A DNA stretch of 64,000 nucleotides, taken from Clostridiales bacterium. Lineage in GTDB: Bacteria; Bacillota; Clostridia; Oscillospirales; Oscillospiraceae. Below are positions 32,147-39,073 of the stretch, in pieces. The stretch's first letter is position 1, and the number at the start of each line of letters is the position of its first letter. The notes under the pieces are model-generated. The model ran no database searches and was not told the DNA's origin. It was given only the letters and a program-made list of their open reading frames with translations. The DNA lies in the NCBI GenBank assembly GCA_019423635.1, contig JAHZBA010000003.1:1-64000 (forward strand), written 5' to 3'. A program made the position numbers and the translations under genes.

Positions 32147-32392
32147 ATGGACGGCATCATCACAGCGGATCTCCACGGGAGGACGGTATACCAGGCGAAG
32201 ATCATCGTGGACGCCCTGCTGCGGCGTTCCGGCGGCGGCACCTACCGCATCCGCCTGATCCACGGCCGCCACGGCGGCACCGCCCTGCGGGACTTCCTCT
32301 TGGAGACGTACGCATCCCACCCCAAGGTCCGGCGGGTGGTCCGCTCCCCCGACGGCGGCGCCACGGAGCTGGTGCTGCGGGAATACTGCTGA
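32147..32392 (+). CDS. Stand-alone Smr domain protein
   Basis: 81 residues: ADLHGRTVYQAKIIVDALL and IRLIHGRHGGTALRDFLLE are the DLHG and HGxG motifs of the Smr nuclease domain found at the end of MutS2. No MutS2 part is present. GGGGTGAG precedes the start. It lies 17 bases before the MGMT gene, so a role in nucleic-acid repair or mRNA cleavage is possible; single Smr proteins are rarely characterised. Confidence 0.87.
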   Translation: MDGIITADLHGRTVYQAKIIVDALLRRSGGGTYRIRLIHGRHGGTALRDFLLETYASHPKVRRVVRSPDGGATELVLREYC

Positions 32393-32409
32393 GGGAGGAG
32401 GGATCGCCC

Positions 32410-32718
32410 ATGAGCGGCCTGGTTTTCGCTTCCTTTTATGAGATTGTGCGGCGGATTCCCCCCGGGAAGGTGGCCACCTACGGCCAGATCGCCCGTCTGG
32501 CCGGAATGCCCCGGTGCGCCCGGACAGTGGGCTACGCCATGGCAGGCTGTCAGGACCCCACGGTCCCCTGCCACCGGGTGGTGGACCGCCTCGGCGGCAC
32601 CAAGGCCTGCTTCGACATCCACGCCCCCGGCACCCAGCGGGCCCTTTTGGAGGCGGAGGGCGTCGCGTTCCGCCCGGACGGCACCGCAGACTTGGAGCAG
32701 TGCCTGTGGAGTCCGTAA
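32410..32718 (+). CDS. MGMT-domain (alkyltransferase-like) protein
   Basis: 102 residues, only the DNA-binding and active-site domain of O6-alkylguanine transferases: FYEIVRRIPPGKVATYGQIA and QDPTVPCHRVVDRLGG. Because the acceptor Cys (PCHR) is present, not the Trp of ATL proteins, it may still be an active transferase, though the N-terminal domain and the usual C-terminal loop are absent. It is separate from the full-length ogt at 4418. Confidence 0.88.
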   Translation: MSGLVFASFYEIVRRIPPGKVATYGQIARLAGMPRCARTVGYAMAGCQDPTVPCHRVVDRLGGTKACFDIHAPGTQRALLEAEGVAFRPDGTADLEQCLWSP

Positions 32719-32723
32719 AACAT

Positions 32724-32756
32724 GCGCGCCCGGAGAGCTTCTCCGGGCGCGCTTTT
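32724..32756. terminator. Bidirectional terminator
   Basis: GCGCGCCCGGAG / CTCCGGGCGCGC around AGCTT with a T run, between the convergent MGMT and metallo-hydrolase genes. Confidence 0.9.
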
Positions 32757-32764
32757 CACCTTCC

Positions 32765-33715
32765 TCACGGAATTTCCATATGAACCGACTCGTGAAACAC
32801 CGGCTCCACCAGCCCCGGAAGGTCTACCGCATCTGTAAAACGAACATCCTTTACACACTCTTGCAGCAGGCCTACAATGTAGGGGTGGGGCCGCTCGTCC
32901 GGGCGGCCCGCCGCCACGCAGACCACCGCCGTCTGCGGGCGCAGCAGGTGCAGCAGCTTCCGGGTGGTGGAGGACAGCGAGGCGTGGTGGGGGACCTTCA
33001 AAATATCGCAGGGGGAGGCGGTGGCCGTCTCCCACATATGGGCATAGGCGTCGCCGCCCAGGACGATTTCCCTTCCGTGGTAGTACAGCCGCTGGCGGAG
33101 ACTGGCCACATTCATGGACTTGGCCCAGTGGATCAGATCATACCCGTTCCGCTCCCCCTGGTAAGCCCGGTCAAACACCTGCCGCTGGCGGGGGTACAGG
33201 GCCGGCTCCCCGAAGAGAATGTCCATGGTGAGGGAGTCCGTCAGGCGCAGCGTCTCCATCTGGCTGCCGGGCAGCTCCTCCAACGACCCGATCCGGTCCC
33301 GGAAGGCCCGCAGGGGCTGGGCGTAGAAGTCCATGCACCGCAGCAGGTTCCGGGCGGCCTTGGGCAGATTGTTGTCCCCGTCCGGGTCCAGACTTCCGGC
33401 CTCCATGGGGGGCACATAGGGCGTCAGCAGGCGGTCCACCGCGGCGGCCTCCAGCACCCGGGCCAGGCCGCCGATGTGATCCCGGTGGAAGTGGGTAATC
33501 AGCAGGAGGTCCAGACGGTCGATGCCCTGCTTTTTCAGGAAATCTCCGGCGTAGATCCTCCGGGACCGGGGGTCCGGCGGCTCCGGGTGGTCGTCCCGCG
33601 TCAAACGGTCGTGGCCGCAGTCCACCAGCATGGAAAACAGCCGCTTCCCCTCCGCAACCTCCTGGATCAGGATGGAATCGCCGTTGCCAACATTGATGAA
33701 GTCCAGTATCAGCAT
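32765..33715 (-). CDS. ComEC/Rec2-like metallo-beta-lactamase fold hydrolase
   Basis: 316 residues with the MBL core only: LDFINVGNGDSILIQ, ITHFHRDHIGGLARVL (HxHxDH metal site), LGGDAYAHMWE and ILKVPHHASLSS. The domain resembles the C-terminal part of ComEC, but there are no membrane segments and no competence genes nearby. Substrate unknown, nucleic acid or cyclic nucleotide hydrolysis being the usual guesses for such free domains. Confidence 0.85.
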   Translation of the reverse strand: MLILDFINVGNGDSILIQEVAEGKRLFSMLVDCGHDRLTRDDHPEPPDPRSRRIYAGDFLKKQGIDRLDLLLITHFHRDHIGGLARVLEAAAVDRLLTPYVPPMEAGSLDPDGDNNLPKAARNLLRCMDFYAQPLRAFRDRIGSLEELPGSQMETLRLTDSLTMDILFGEPALYPRQRQVFDRAYQGERNGYDLIHWAKSMNVASLRQRLYYHGREIVLGGDAYAHMWETATASPCDILKVPHHASLSSTTRKLLHLLRPQTAVVCVAAGRPDERPHPYIVGLLQECVKDVRFTDAVDLPGLVEPVFHESVHMEIP

Positions 33716-33855
33716 GCTCCGTCCCCCCTGCTCTGATTGATTTTAACAATCATAACACAAAAGCCGTCCCTCCGGCAACGGAAAACCCCCTGGGAGGATA
33801 CCAAATTTTTGTCCTATATTTTGGAGAAGTAAACGAAGCCTGCGGAGGAGCTCCC

Positions 33856-33884
33856 TTGTGCTCCGTCCCGAGTTATGATATGAT
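33856..33884 (+). promoter_or_regulatory. Promoter of the 70-residue membrane protein
   Basis: TTGTGC (33856-33861), 17-bp spacer and TATGAT (33879-33884). Confidence 0.7.
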
Positions 33885-33907
33885 TCCATCAGGAGAGGAG
33901 GCATTCT

Positions 33908-34120
33908 ATGGCACTGGTCATGGCAATCTCCGCGGTTTTCGCCCTGGGGGCGGCGGTTCTGGCGGCAGCCCTCTTTCTGGACGCCCGCAAGTGGGCCGGA
34001 TCGCGCAAACGGGTGGTCACTGTCATCCTGTACACGGCCGCCGGGCTCTCCGCCGCGGCCGCGGCGGGCTTTGCGTGGCTGGCCGCCGCGGTGTTGGACG
34101 CGCTCCTCTCCATCTTCTGA
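33908..34120 (+). CDS. Small two-helix membrane protein
   Basis: 70 residues: two Ala-rich transmembrane helices (about 5-24 and 39-67) joined by a basic loop DARKWAGSRKRV. AGGAGAGGAGG and a good promoter support it as real. No family recognised. It is followed directly by a structured repeat. Confidence 0.65.
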   Translation: MALVMAISAVFALGAAVLAAALFLDARKWAGSRKRVVTVILYTAAGLSAAAAAGFAWLAAAVLDALLSIF

Positions 34121-34131
34121 GAAAGCAGAAC

Positions 34132-34213
34132 AAAAGTTTCGCTCAAGCCTTTTCAAAGGCTTGCAGGGTCCAGGGGCAGCGCCCCTGGTCGCGCCTCGCA
34201 AGGCGCGAAAAAT
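34132..34213 (+). repeat. Structured repeat, copy 1
   Basis: Begins AAAAGTTTCG, then stem CAAGCCTTT / AAAGGCTTG, then GGGTCCAGGGGC with stem CCAGGGGC / GCCCCTGG, then CGCGCCTCGC. It lies 12 bases after the preceding stop codon, in sense. Copies at 34460, 37719, 48328 and 52262. Confidence 0.85.
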
Positions 34214-34459
34214 CCAAACCGTGCGTAAGCACGGCATGATTCCCGCAAGGCACAGCGCCTTCGCCGCCGTTTCGGCGGCGAACAGCGTCCTACAGCGGAA
34301 AACAAACAAGCCTCCCCTGTCATCGACGCGACAGAGGAGGCACTGTTGTCTATGGGCTTTCTACAAAGTATGCTGTTTGCCGTGCGCGGCAAAGGCGCTG
34401 GGGCCGCGCAAAATGGACGAAAACGGGGGACTTGGAGTGCGCGGCCCTCTTTTTCAGAG

Positions 34460-34543
34460 AATTTCGCGCCTTGCGAGGCGCGACCAAGGGCGCCGCCCCT
34501 GGACCCCGCAGCCTTTTGAAAAAGGCTGGCGAAAACTTTTGAT
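34460..34543 (-). repeat. Structured repeat, copy 2
   Basis: Minus orientation, starting six bases after the dapH stop codon. Stem CAGCCTTTT / AAAAGGCTG and second stem CCAGGGGC / GCCCTTGG, which keeps pairing with one G-U wobble. Confidence 0.85.
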
Positions 34544-34548
34544 CTATT

Positions 34549-35244
34549 TTAGAGAGTTCGCAGCGCGTCCACCAGGGCTGTTTTGCTCTCCGTCTTCTCG
34601 TCCTTCATCTTGATGATCCGGGCGGGACTGCCCGCCACCACGGCGTTGTCCGGTACGTCCTCAATCACCACCGCCCCGGCGGCCACCACGGCGTTCCTGC
34701 CCACATGGACGCCCTCAATCACCACGGCGTTGGCGCCCACCAGCACGCCGTCCTCCACAATCACAGGGGTCGCCGAGGCGGGCTCCACCACGCCGGCCAG
34801 CACGGCGCCGGCGCCGATGTGGCAGCGCTCCCCCACCGTGGCCCGGCCCCCCAGCACGGCGCCCATGTCAATCATGGTGCCACTGCCGATCACGGCGCCG
34901 ATGTTGATGACGGCCCCCATCATAATGACGGCGCCCTCTCCGATCTCCACCTTCTCCCGGATCACCGCGCCGGGCTCAATCCGGGCCTTGATCCCCTTCA
35001 TATCCAGCAGGGGCACGCCGGAGTTCCTCCGGTCGTTCTCCACCACCAGGTCCACGATTTTGTCCGCGTTGGCCTCCAGAATGGGACCGAGCTCCGACCA
35101 GTCGCCAAAGACAGTGAAACTGTTCCCGGAGCCGAAGACCTTGGCGGAGCCGAAGTCCACAGAGCCGGTGGTGTTGATATACACTTTGACAGGGGTCTTT
35201 TTCTCAGAATTTGCAATGTAGTCGATGATCTCCTGTGCGTTCAT
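34549..35244 (-). CDS. dapH: Tetrahydrodipicolinate N-acetyltransferase
   Basis: 231 residues. It acetylates tetrahydrodipicolinate with acetyl-CoA, the entry to the acetylase branch of diaminopimelate synthesis. Hexapeptide repeats of a left-handed beta-helix run from about 90 to 205 (EIGEGAVIMMGAVINIGAVI, ERCHIGAGAVLAGVVEPASA), after an N-terminal DapH domain (NAQEIIDYIANSEKKTPVKV). The start at 35244 follows AGGAGG. Third gene of dapA-dapB-dapH; acetyl donor is inferred from family. Confidence 0.95.
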   Translation of the reverse strand: MNAQEIIDYIANSEKKTPVKVYINTTGSVDFGSAKVFGSGNSFTVFGDWSELGPILEANADKIVDLVVENDRRNSGVPLLDMKGIKARIEPGAVIREKVEIGEGAVIMMGAVINIGAVIGSGTMIDMGAVLGGRATVGERCHIGAGAVLAGVVEPASATPVIVEDGVLVGANAVVIEGVHVGRNAVVAAGAVVIEDVPDNAVVAGSPARIIKMKDEKTESKTALVDALRTL

Positions 35245-35261
35245 AAAAACCTCCTGTATCA

Positions 35262-35327
35262 ATTAGGAATGGAGTTAGGAATTAGGAATTGACAAAACAG
35301 GAAGAATTCCTAATTCCTAATTTTGTT
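35262..35327. repeat. TAGGAATT repeat cluster 1
   Basis: Between dapB and dapH, TAGGAATTAGGAATT (35276-35290) and its exact complement AATTCCTAATTCCTA (35305-35319) form a 15-bp inverted repeat, with extra TAGGAAT units on the left. A related cluster is at 47178-47253. Confidence 0.75.
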
Positions 35328-36046
35328 CAGTCTCCGAAGAGGATCTTTTGCAAATCGTAGACGCCGCTGGGCTTCCCCGGCAGCAGCCTTGCCATGTGCA
35401 GGGCTCCGTTGACGAAGATCTGCCGGCTGGCGGCCCGGTGGGTGAACTCCAGCTCCTCGTCGGGGCCGAAGAAGTGGACGGTGTGAGTCCCCGCCACCGT
35501 GCCGCCCCGGAGGGCGTGGATGCCGATCTCCTCCCTGGTCCGCCGGCCGGGCGTCCCCTCCCTGCCGTAAACCGGGCGCAGGGCATGGGCGGGGTCGACG
35601 GCCTCCACCAGGAGCTTTGCGGTGCCGCTGGGGGCGTCTGCCTTCTGGTTGTGGTGGGTCTCGGTGATCTCAATGTCAAAGTCCGGCTTCAGCACCCCGG
35701 AGACCTCCCGCAGGGCCCGGACCAGCACCGCGATGCCCAAGGAGAAATTGGCGCTCCACAGCACCGGGGCGTACCGGCCCAGCTCCTCCAGCTGCCGCAG
35801 CTCCGCCTGGGAGTAGCCGGTGGTGCCGGAGAGCAGCGGCGTGCCGGTGCGGCGGACGTAGGAGGCAATCTCCGCCAGAGCCGCCGGACGGGAGAAGTCG
35901 ATCACCACATCGGCCACCCGCCCCAGCTTTCCCAGCTGCTCCAGGTCCTCGTGCCCAAAGGCGGCCTGGATCTCATCTCCGGCGGCCTGGGCGGTCTCCT
36001 GAATCAGCCGGCCCATTTTTCCGCGGCCAATCAACAGATAGTTCAC
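35327..36046 (-). CDS. dapB: 4-hydroxy-tetrahydrodipicolinate reductase
   Basis: 239 residues, reducing hydroxy-tetrahydrodipicolinate with NAD(P)H. IGRGKMGRLI is the dinucleotide loop, then VVIDFSRPAA, LLSGTTGYSQ, WSANFSLGI and the substrate/catalytic ETHHNQKADAPSGTAK. A GTG start at 36046 overlaps the dapA stop (GTGA) and has GGAGG upstream; the long upstream extension in this frame lies wholly inside dapA. About 30 residues shorter than the E. coli enzyme, in the region around residues 20-45. Confidence 0.93.
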   Translation of the reverse strand: MNYLLIGRGKMGRLIQETAQAAGDEIQAAFGHEDLEQLGKLGRVADVVIDFSRPAALAEIASYVRRTGTPLLSGTTGYSQAELRQLEELGRYAPVLWSANFSLGIAVLVRALREVSGVLKPDFDIEITETHHNQKADAPSGTAKLLVEAVDPAHALRPVYGREGTPGRRTREEIGIHALRGGTVAGTHTVHFFGPDEELEFTHRAASRQIFVNGALHMARLLPGKPSGVYDLQKILFGD

Positions 36047-36930
36047 AGCAGACCGGCCTCCTCCAGGCTGCTCCGCAGGGTCGCCGCGTTGGCCTCGCTC
36101 ATCTCGCAAAGGGGCATCCGCATGGGTCCCACGTTCAGCCCCATCATATTCATGGCGGCCTTCACCGGAATGGGGTTCACCTCCAGGAAGAGGTCGTTCA
36201 TGAGCTTCAAGTACTTCAAGTGGTTCTCCACCGCCTGAGCCTGCCGGCCGTTCAGGAAGTCCGTTGTAATCTGGTGGCACATGGCGGGCATAACGTTGGC
36301 GTAGACGGAGATCACACCGCTGCCGCCCACGCTCAAAAGCGGGATGGTGATGTCGTCGTTGCCGGAGTACAGGGCGAAGTCCGGCCCGACGAACCGGGCG
36401 ATTTTCATGGCATAGGACATATCCCCGCTGGCCTCCTTGATGCCGGCGATGTTGGGGTGGCGGCTGAGCTTTTCCACCACGGAGACCGGGATGGAGCAGC
36501 CGGTGCGGCCGGGGACATTGTAGAGGATGCAGGGAATGTGCACCTTGTCCGCCGTCTCGGCGAAGTGCCGGTACATCCCCTCGGGGTTTGCCTTGTTGTA
36601 ATAGGGGGCGATCAGCAGCAGGGCGTCGGCGCCCATGTCCTGATACTGGATGCTCTTTTCAATCTGGGTGGCGGTGCAGTTGGAACCGCTGCCCACCATC
36701 ACCGGCACCCGGCCGTTCACCACCTTGATGGTGTGGGCCACCACGGAGGCGTCCTCCTCATGGGTCATGGTGGGGTACTCGCCGGTGGTTCCCAGGGTCA
36801 AAATGGCGTCGGTGCCGGCTGCGATCTGCCGCTCCAGCAGCTCGGTCAGCACCGCAAAGTTCACACTGCCGTCCTCATGGAACGGCGTAATCATGGCCAC
36901 GATGGAACCCTTGATGTTTTCAAACTTCAT
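36043..36930 (-). CDS. dapA: 4-hydroxy-tetrahydrodipicolinate synthase
   Basis: 295-residue TIM-barrel lyase that condenses pyruvate with aspartate semialdehyde, the first committed step to lysine and diaminopimelate. TLGTTGEYPTM holds the Thr pair, LYNVPGRTG the catalytic Tyr, and IAGIKEASGDM the Schiff-base Lys. The start at 36930 is eight bases after GGAGG. Expression is predicted to be attenuated by lysine riboswitch 2 some 430 bases upstream. Confidence 0.96.
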   Translation of the reverse strand: MKFENIKGSIVAMITPFHEDGSVNFAVLTELLERQIAAGTDAILTLGTTGEYPTMTHEEDASVVAHTIKVVNGRVPVMVGSGSNCTATQIEKSIQYQDMGADALLLIAPYYNKANPEGMYRHFAETADKVHIPCILYNVPGRTGCSIPVSVVEKLSRHPNIAGIKEASGDMSYAMKIARFVGPDFALYSGNDDITIPLLSVGGSGVISVYANVMPAMCHQITTDFLNGRQAQAVENHLKYLKLMNDLFLEVNPIPVKAAMNMMGLNVGPMRMPLCEMSEANAATLRSSLEEAGLL

Positions 36931-36959
36931 GTCAGTGTCCTCCATACTTTTTAGAAGCT

Positions 36960-37240
36960 GTATTCATAGCCGTTGGATGCCGGATGGGCGAAGATTTTTC
37001 CCGCCAGACAAGGAGATTTTCCGCAGCCATACTGACGTATGGTAAGGGAAAGCGACGCGGTATAGCGGTCGGGGCCCCCGCGAAATCAGCGATTCCGTGG
37101 GGAGAGGAAGAAGGAACGGAGCTTTAGCGGAATTTTCGGCGAAGCCGGAAATGGAGCGGCGGAGTTCCTTCTGACGAGGAGCGGCGGAGCTTCTTCTGAC
37201 GAGGAGCGGCGGAGTTCCTTCTGACGAAGACCGGCCAGAC
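36960..37240 (-). repeat. Repeat-rich insert in the dapA leader, with 25-bp tandem repeat
   Basis: Three 25-bp tandem units (37154-37178, 37179-37203, 37204-37228), each GAGCGGCGGAG followed by TTCTGACGA, differing at two to three positions. The surrounding stretch to 36960 is open in several frames with low-complexity translations but lacks gene features, and lies between the attenuator terminator and dapA. It looks like a dispersed non-coding repeat. Confidence 0.65.
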
Positions 37241-37289
37241 GGCGTTCCATGGTTGTGAATACAGGTTCTTGTATCTTCGCGGGGCAAAA

Positions 37290-37320
37290 GAAAAAGCCGG
37301 TAGAGACACGCCTCTGCCGA
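37290..37320 (-). terminator. Attenuator terminator of lysine riboswitch 2
   Basis: Minus-strand CGGCAGAG / CTCTACCG stem with one mismatch and loop GCGTGT, followed by GGCTTTTTCTTTT. Confidence 0.7.
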
Positions 37321-37356
37321 CAGACATACCCCCATGGGGTATCCAAGCTCTGTAAG

Positions 37357-37514
37357 CGGATAGCGCCCCCGCGGAAGACCGCGGACAGTCCCGCGGGTAT
37401 TCCCCGCGGACCCACCCCTCCCCCATACCTGAAAGAAGGATTCGGCGGAGTCGCCCCACCCGCGTTCCCAGCCTGCCAGCTCCCGCGAGGTCATCTTCTC
37501 CGCACCTCTATCTC
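37357..37514 (-). promoter_or_regulatory. Lysine riboswitch 2 (L-box) before dapA
   Basis: Minus strand: GATAGAGGTGCGGAGAAGAT, then GGGTGGGGCGACTCCGCCGA, then CGGGACTGTCCGCGG, and CGCTATC, aligned in order with riboswitch 1 (GAGGCGCGG, GGGGCCTTCGCCGA, GGACTGTCG, GCGCTGTC). GATAG and CTATC close P1. It precedes the lysine/DAP operon. Confidence 0.82.
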
Positions 37515-37524
37515 ATTTTGTGCT

Positions 37525-37553
37525 ATCATACCATCTTCCTCAGAGGGTTGCAA
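37525..37553 (-). promoter_or_regulatory. Promoter of the dapA-dapB-dapH operon
   Basis: Minus-strand TTGCAA (37553-37548), 17-bp spacer and TATGAT (37530-37525), placing the transcript start a few bases before the L-box. Confidence 0.85.
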
Positions 37554-37718
37554 GCGGAAATGCGAGGAAAAACCTTGTAAAAAGTGCCGAAAATTCTATT
37601 TTTCCGTGGCCCTTGCTTCGGGGAGGTGGTATAGTGGGGACGGTCCTGGGGAACACAGGGGGCTTGCTCGCCTTGATGTTCCATCAAGGCATTGCTTTCT
37701 TTTCCTGCATTTTGAATC

Positions 37719-37798
37719 TGCGGGGCTTCGCCCCTTGATTTTTGCAGGGGCTCTGCCCCTGCACCCCGCCACCTTTGAAAAGGTGGACGAAACTTTTA
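37719..37798 (-). repeat. Structured repeat, copy 3
   Basis: Minus orientation, ending 21 bases before the M20 hydrolase start. First stem CCACCTTT / AAAGGTGG, second stem GCAGGGGC / GCCCCTGC (outer pair swapped from C-G to G-C), then GGGGC / GCCCC. Confidence 0.85.
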
Positions 37799-37819
37799 AC
37801 AGCGCTTGGAGGAAACCCT

Positions 37820-38941
37820 ATGCTTCCTGTTGTAGAATACCGCCGCACTCTGCATCGCATCCCGGAGCTGGACTGCCGGCTGCCGGAGACCGCGGGCTAT
37901 GTCCGCTCCGTTCTGGAGCCCTTGAACTGCGAATGCACCTCCCCCACCCCCGGAAGCGTCTGCGCCTTTTTCGACGCCGGGCAGGCCGAGACCGTGGCGT
38001 TCCGGGCGGATATGGACGCCCTGCCGGTTCAGGAGGCCACCGGCCTCCCCTATGCCTCCGCGCACCCCGGCCGGATGCACGCCTGCGGCCACGACGGCCA
38101 CACCGCCATGGCCCTGGCCCTGGCGGGGGATGTCTCCCGGCACCTGGAGCGCCTGCCCCGGAACGTCCTGTTCCTCTTCCAGCCCGCCGAGGAGACCACC
38201 GGCGGCGCCAAACCCCTGTGCGAGACGGGGATTCTGGAGCGCTGCCGGGTCACCCGCATCTTCGGTCTCCACCTGTGGCCGAACCTCCCGGCCGGGCGGA
38301 TCTTCTCCCGTCCCGGCCCCCTCATGGCCCGGTCCAACGAGGTCACGGTCACCGTCACCGGGCAGAGTGTTCACCTCTCCCGGGCCGCCGAGGGGCGGGA
38401 CGCCCTGGCCGCCGGCGTGGCGTACTACCGGCGGGCCCTGGCCCTGGTGGATGCGTTGCCGCCGGATCAGCCCCGTGTTCTGGGGTTTGGAAAGATGACC
38501 TCCGGTGCCGTCCGCAACGCCGTCAGCGGCTCCACGGTGCTGGAGGGGAGCCTGCGGACCTATCGGGAGGAGACCTACCGCTTCTGCCGGAAGGGCCTGG
38601 AGGACCTGGGGGCCGAGATCGCGGCGGAGAGCGGCTGCGGCGTGGAGGTCCGCCTCAGCGAGGGCTACCCGGCGGTCTGGAACCACGAGGGGCTGTATGG
38701 GGCCGTCTGCCGCGGTCTGGGGCCGGAGGCCCCGGCGCTTCTGGACACCCCGGCCCTGGCGGCGGAGGACTTCTCCTTCTACCAGCGGCAGGTCCCCGGC
38801 GTGTTCTTCTTCCTGGGAACGGGGCAGACCCCGGAGCTCCACGCGCCGGACTTCACCTTTGACGACGAGAAGATTCTCCCCGCCGGGGTGCGGTTCCTGG
38901 AGCGGCTTGTCCGGCTGCCGTCGCCGCCTTCCGCGGAATAG
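37820..38941 (+). CDS. M20-family amidohydrolase, likely N-acetyldiaminopimelate deacetylase
   Basis: 373 residues. Di-metal hydrolase motifs are ACGHDGHTAMAL (metal His/Asp), FLFQPAEETTGGAKPL (catalytic Glu-Glu) and FGLHLWPNLPAG. The family contains indole-acetyl, hippurate and N-acetyl-LL-DAP hydrolases. DapH makes acetylated intermediates that need a deacetylase, and this gene lies divergent to the dap operon and next to an aminotransferase, so the DAP role (YkuR-like) is inferred from context. GGAGG precedes the start. Confidence 0.85.
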   Translation: MLPVVEYRRTLHRIPELDCRLPETAGYVRSVLEPLNCECTSPTPGSVCAFFDAGQAETVAFRADMDALPVQEATGLPYASAHPGRMHACGHDGHTAMALALAGDVSRHLERLPRNVLFLFQPAEETTGGAKPLCETGILERCRVTRIFGLHLWPNLPAGRIFSRPGPLMARSNEVTVTVTGQSVHLSRAAEGRDALAAGVAYYRRALALVDALPPDQPRVLGFGKMTSGAVRNAVSGSTVLEGSLRTYREETYRFCRKGLEDLGAEIAAESGCGVEVRLSEGYPAVWNHEGLYGAVCRGLGPEAPALLDTPALAAEDFSFYQRQVPGVFFFLGTGQTPELHAPDFTFDDEKILPAGVRFLERLVRLPSPPSAE

Positions 38942-38947
38942 AACAAG

Positions 38948-38963
38948 TGTTTCACGTGAAACA
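38948..38963. promoter_or_regulatory. parS site (ParB/Spo0J binding), copy 1
   Basis: TGTTTCACGTGAAACA, a perfect 16-bp palindrome matching the near-universal bacterial parS consensus, just after the M20 hydrolase stop. Confidence 0.9.
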
Positions 38964-39008
38964 TTCCGGCCTGCCGCCTCCGCCCCGGCCATCCCTGGGA
39001 AGGGGACC

Positions 39009-39037
39009 TTGACATCCCCTTTTGATCCGCATATACT
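39009..39037 (+). promoter_or_regulatory. Promoter of the aminotransferase
   Basis: TTGACA (39009-39014), 17-bp spacer and TATACT (39032-39037). Confidence 0.9.
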
Positions 39038-39073
39038 GAGAAGCTGAAATCACAAGCGAGGAGCGTGCATCTC

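Larger units (their letters stand above)
34132..34543. mobile_element. MITE-like composite element bounded by inverted structured repeats
   Basis: Copies 1 and 2 of the structured repeat face each other as terminal inverted arms of about 83 bases. The 246 bases between contain further hairpins (CCGTGC/GCACGG at about 34219, GCCGCC/GGCGGC at about 34273, and GCCTCCCCTGTC/GACAGAGGAGGC at about 34310-34341) and no coding frame. It could be a non-autonomous mobile element or two independent terminator repeats; no target-site duplication is obvious. Confidence 0.5.

Noticed and set aside
37154..37228. Possible CRISPR array from 25-bp repeats
   Set aside because: Units are directly tandem with no spacers, only three copies, and no cas genes in the window.
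36964..37494. Minus-strand frame of 176 residues in the dapA leader
   Set aside because: Covers the L-box, its terminator and the tandem repeat; its arginine/serine-rich repeats arise from the DNA repeat, so it is not a protein gene.
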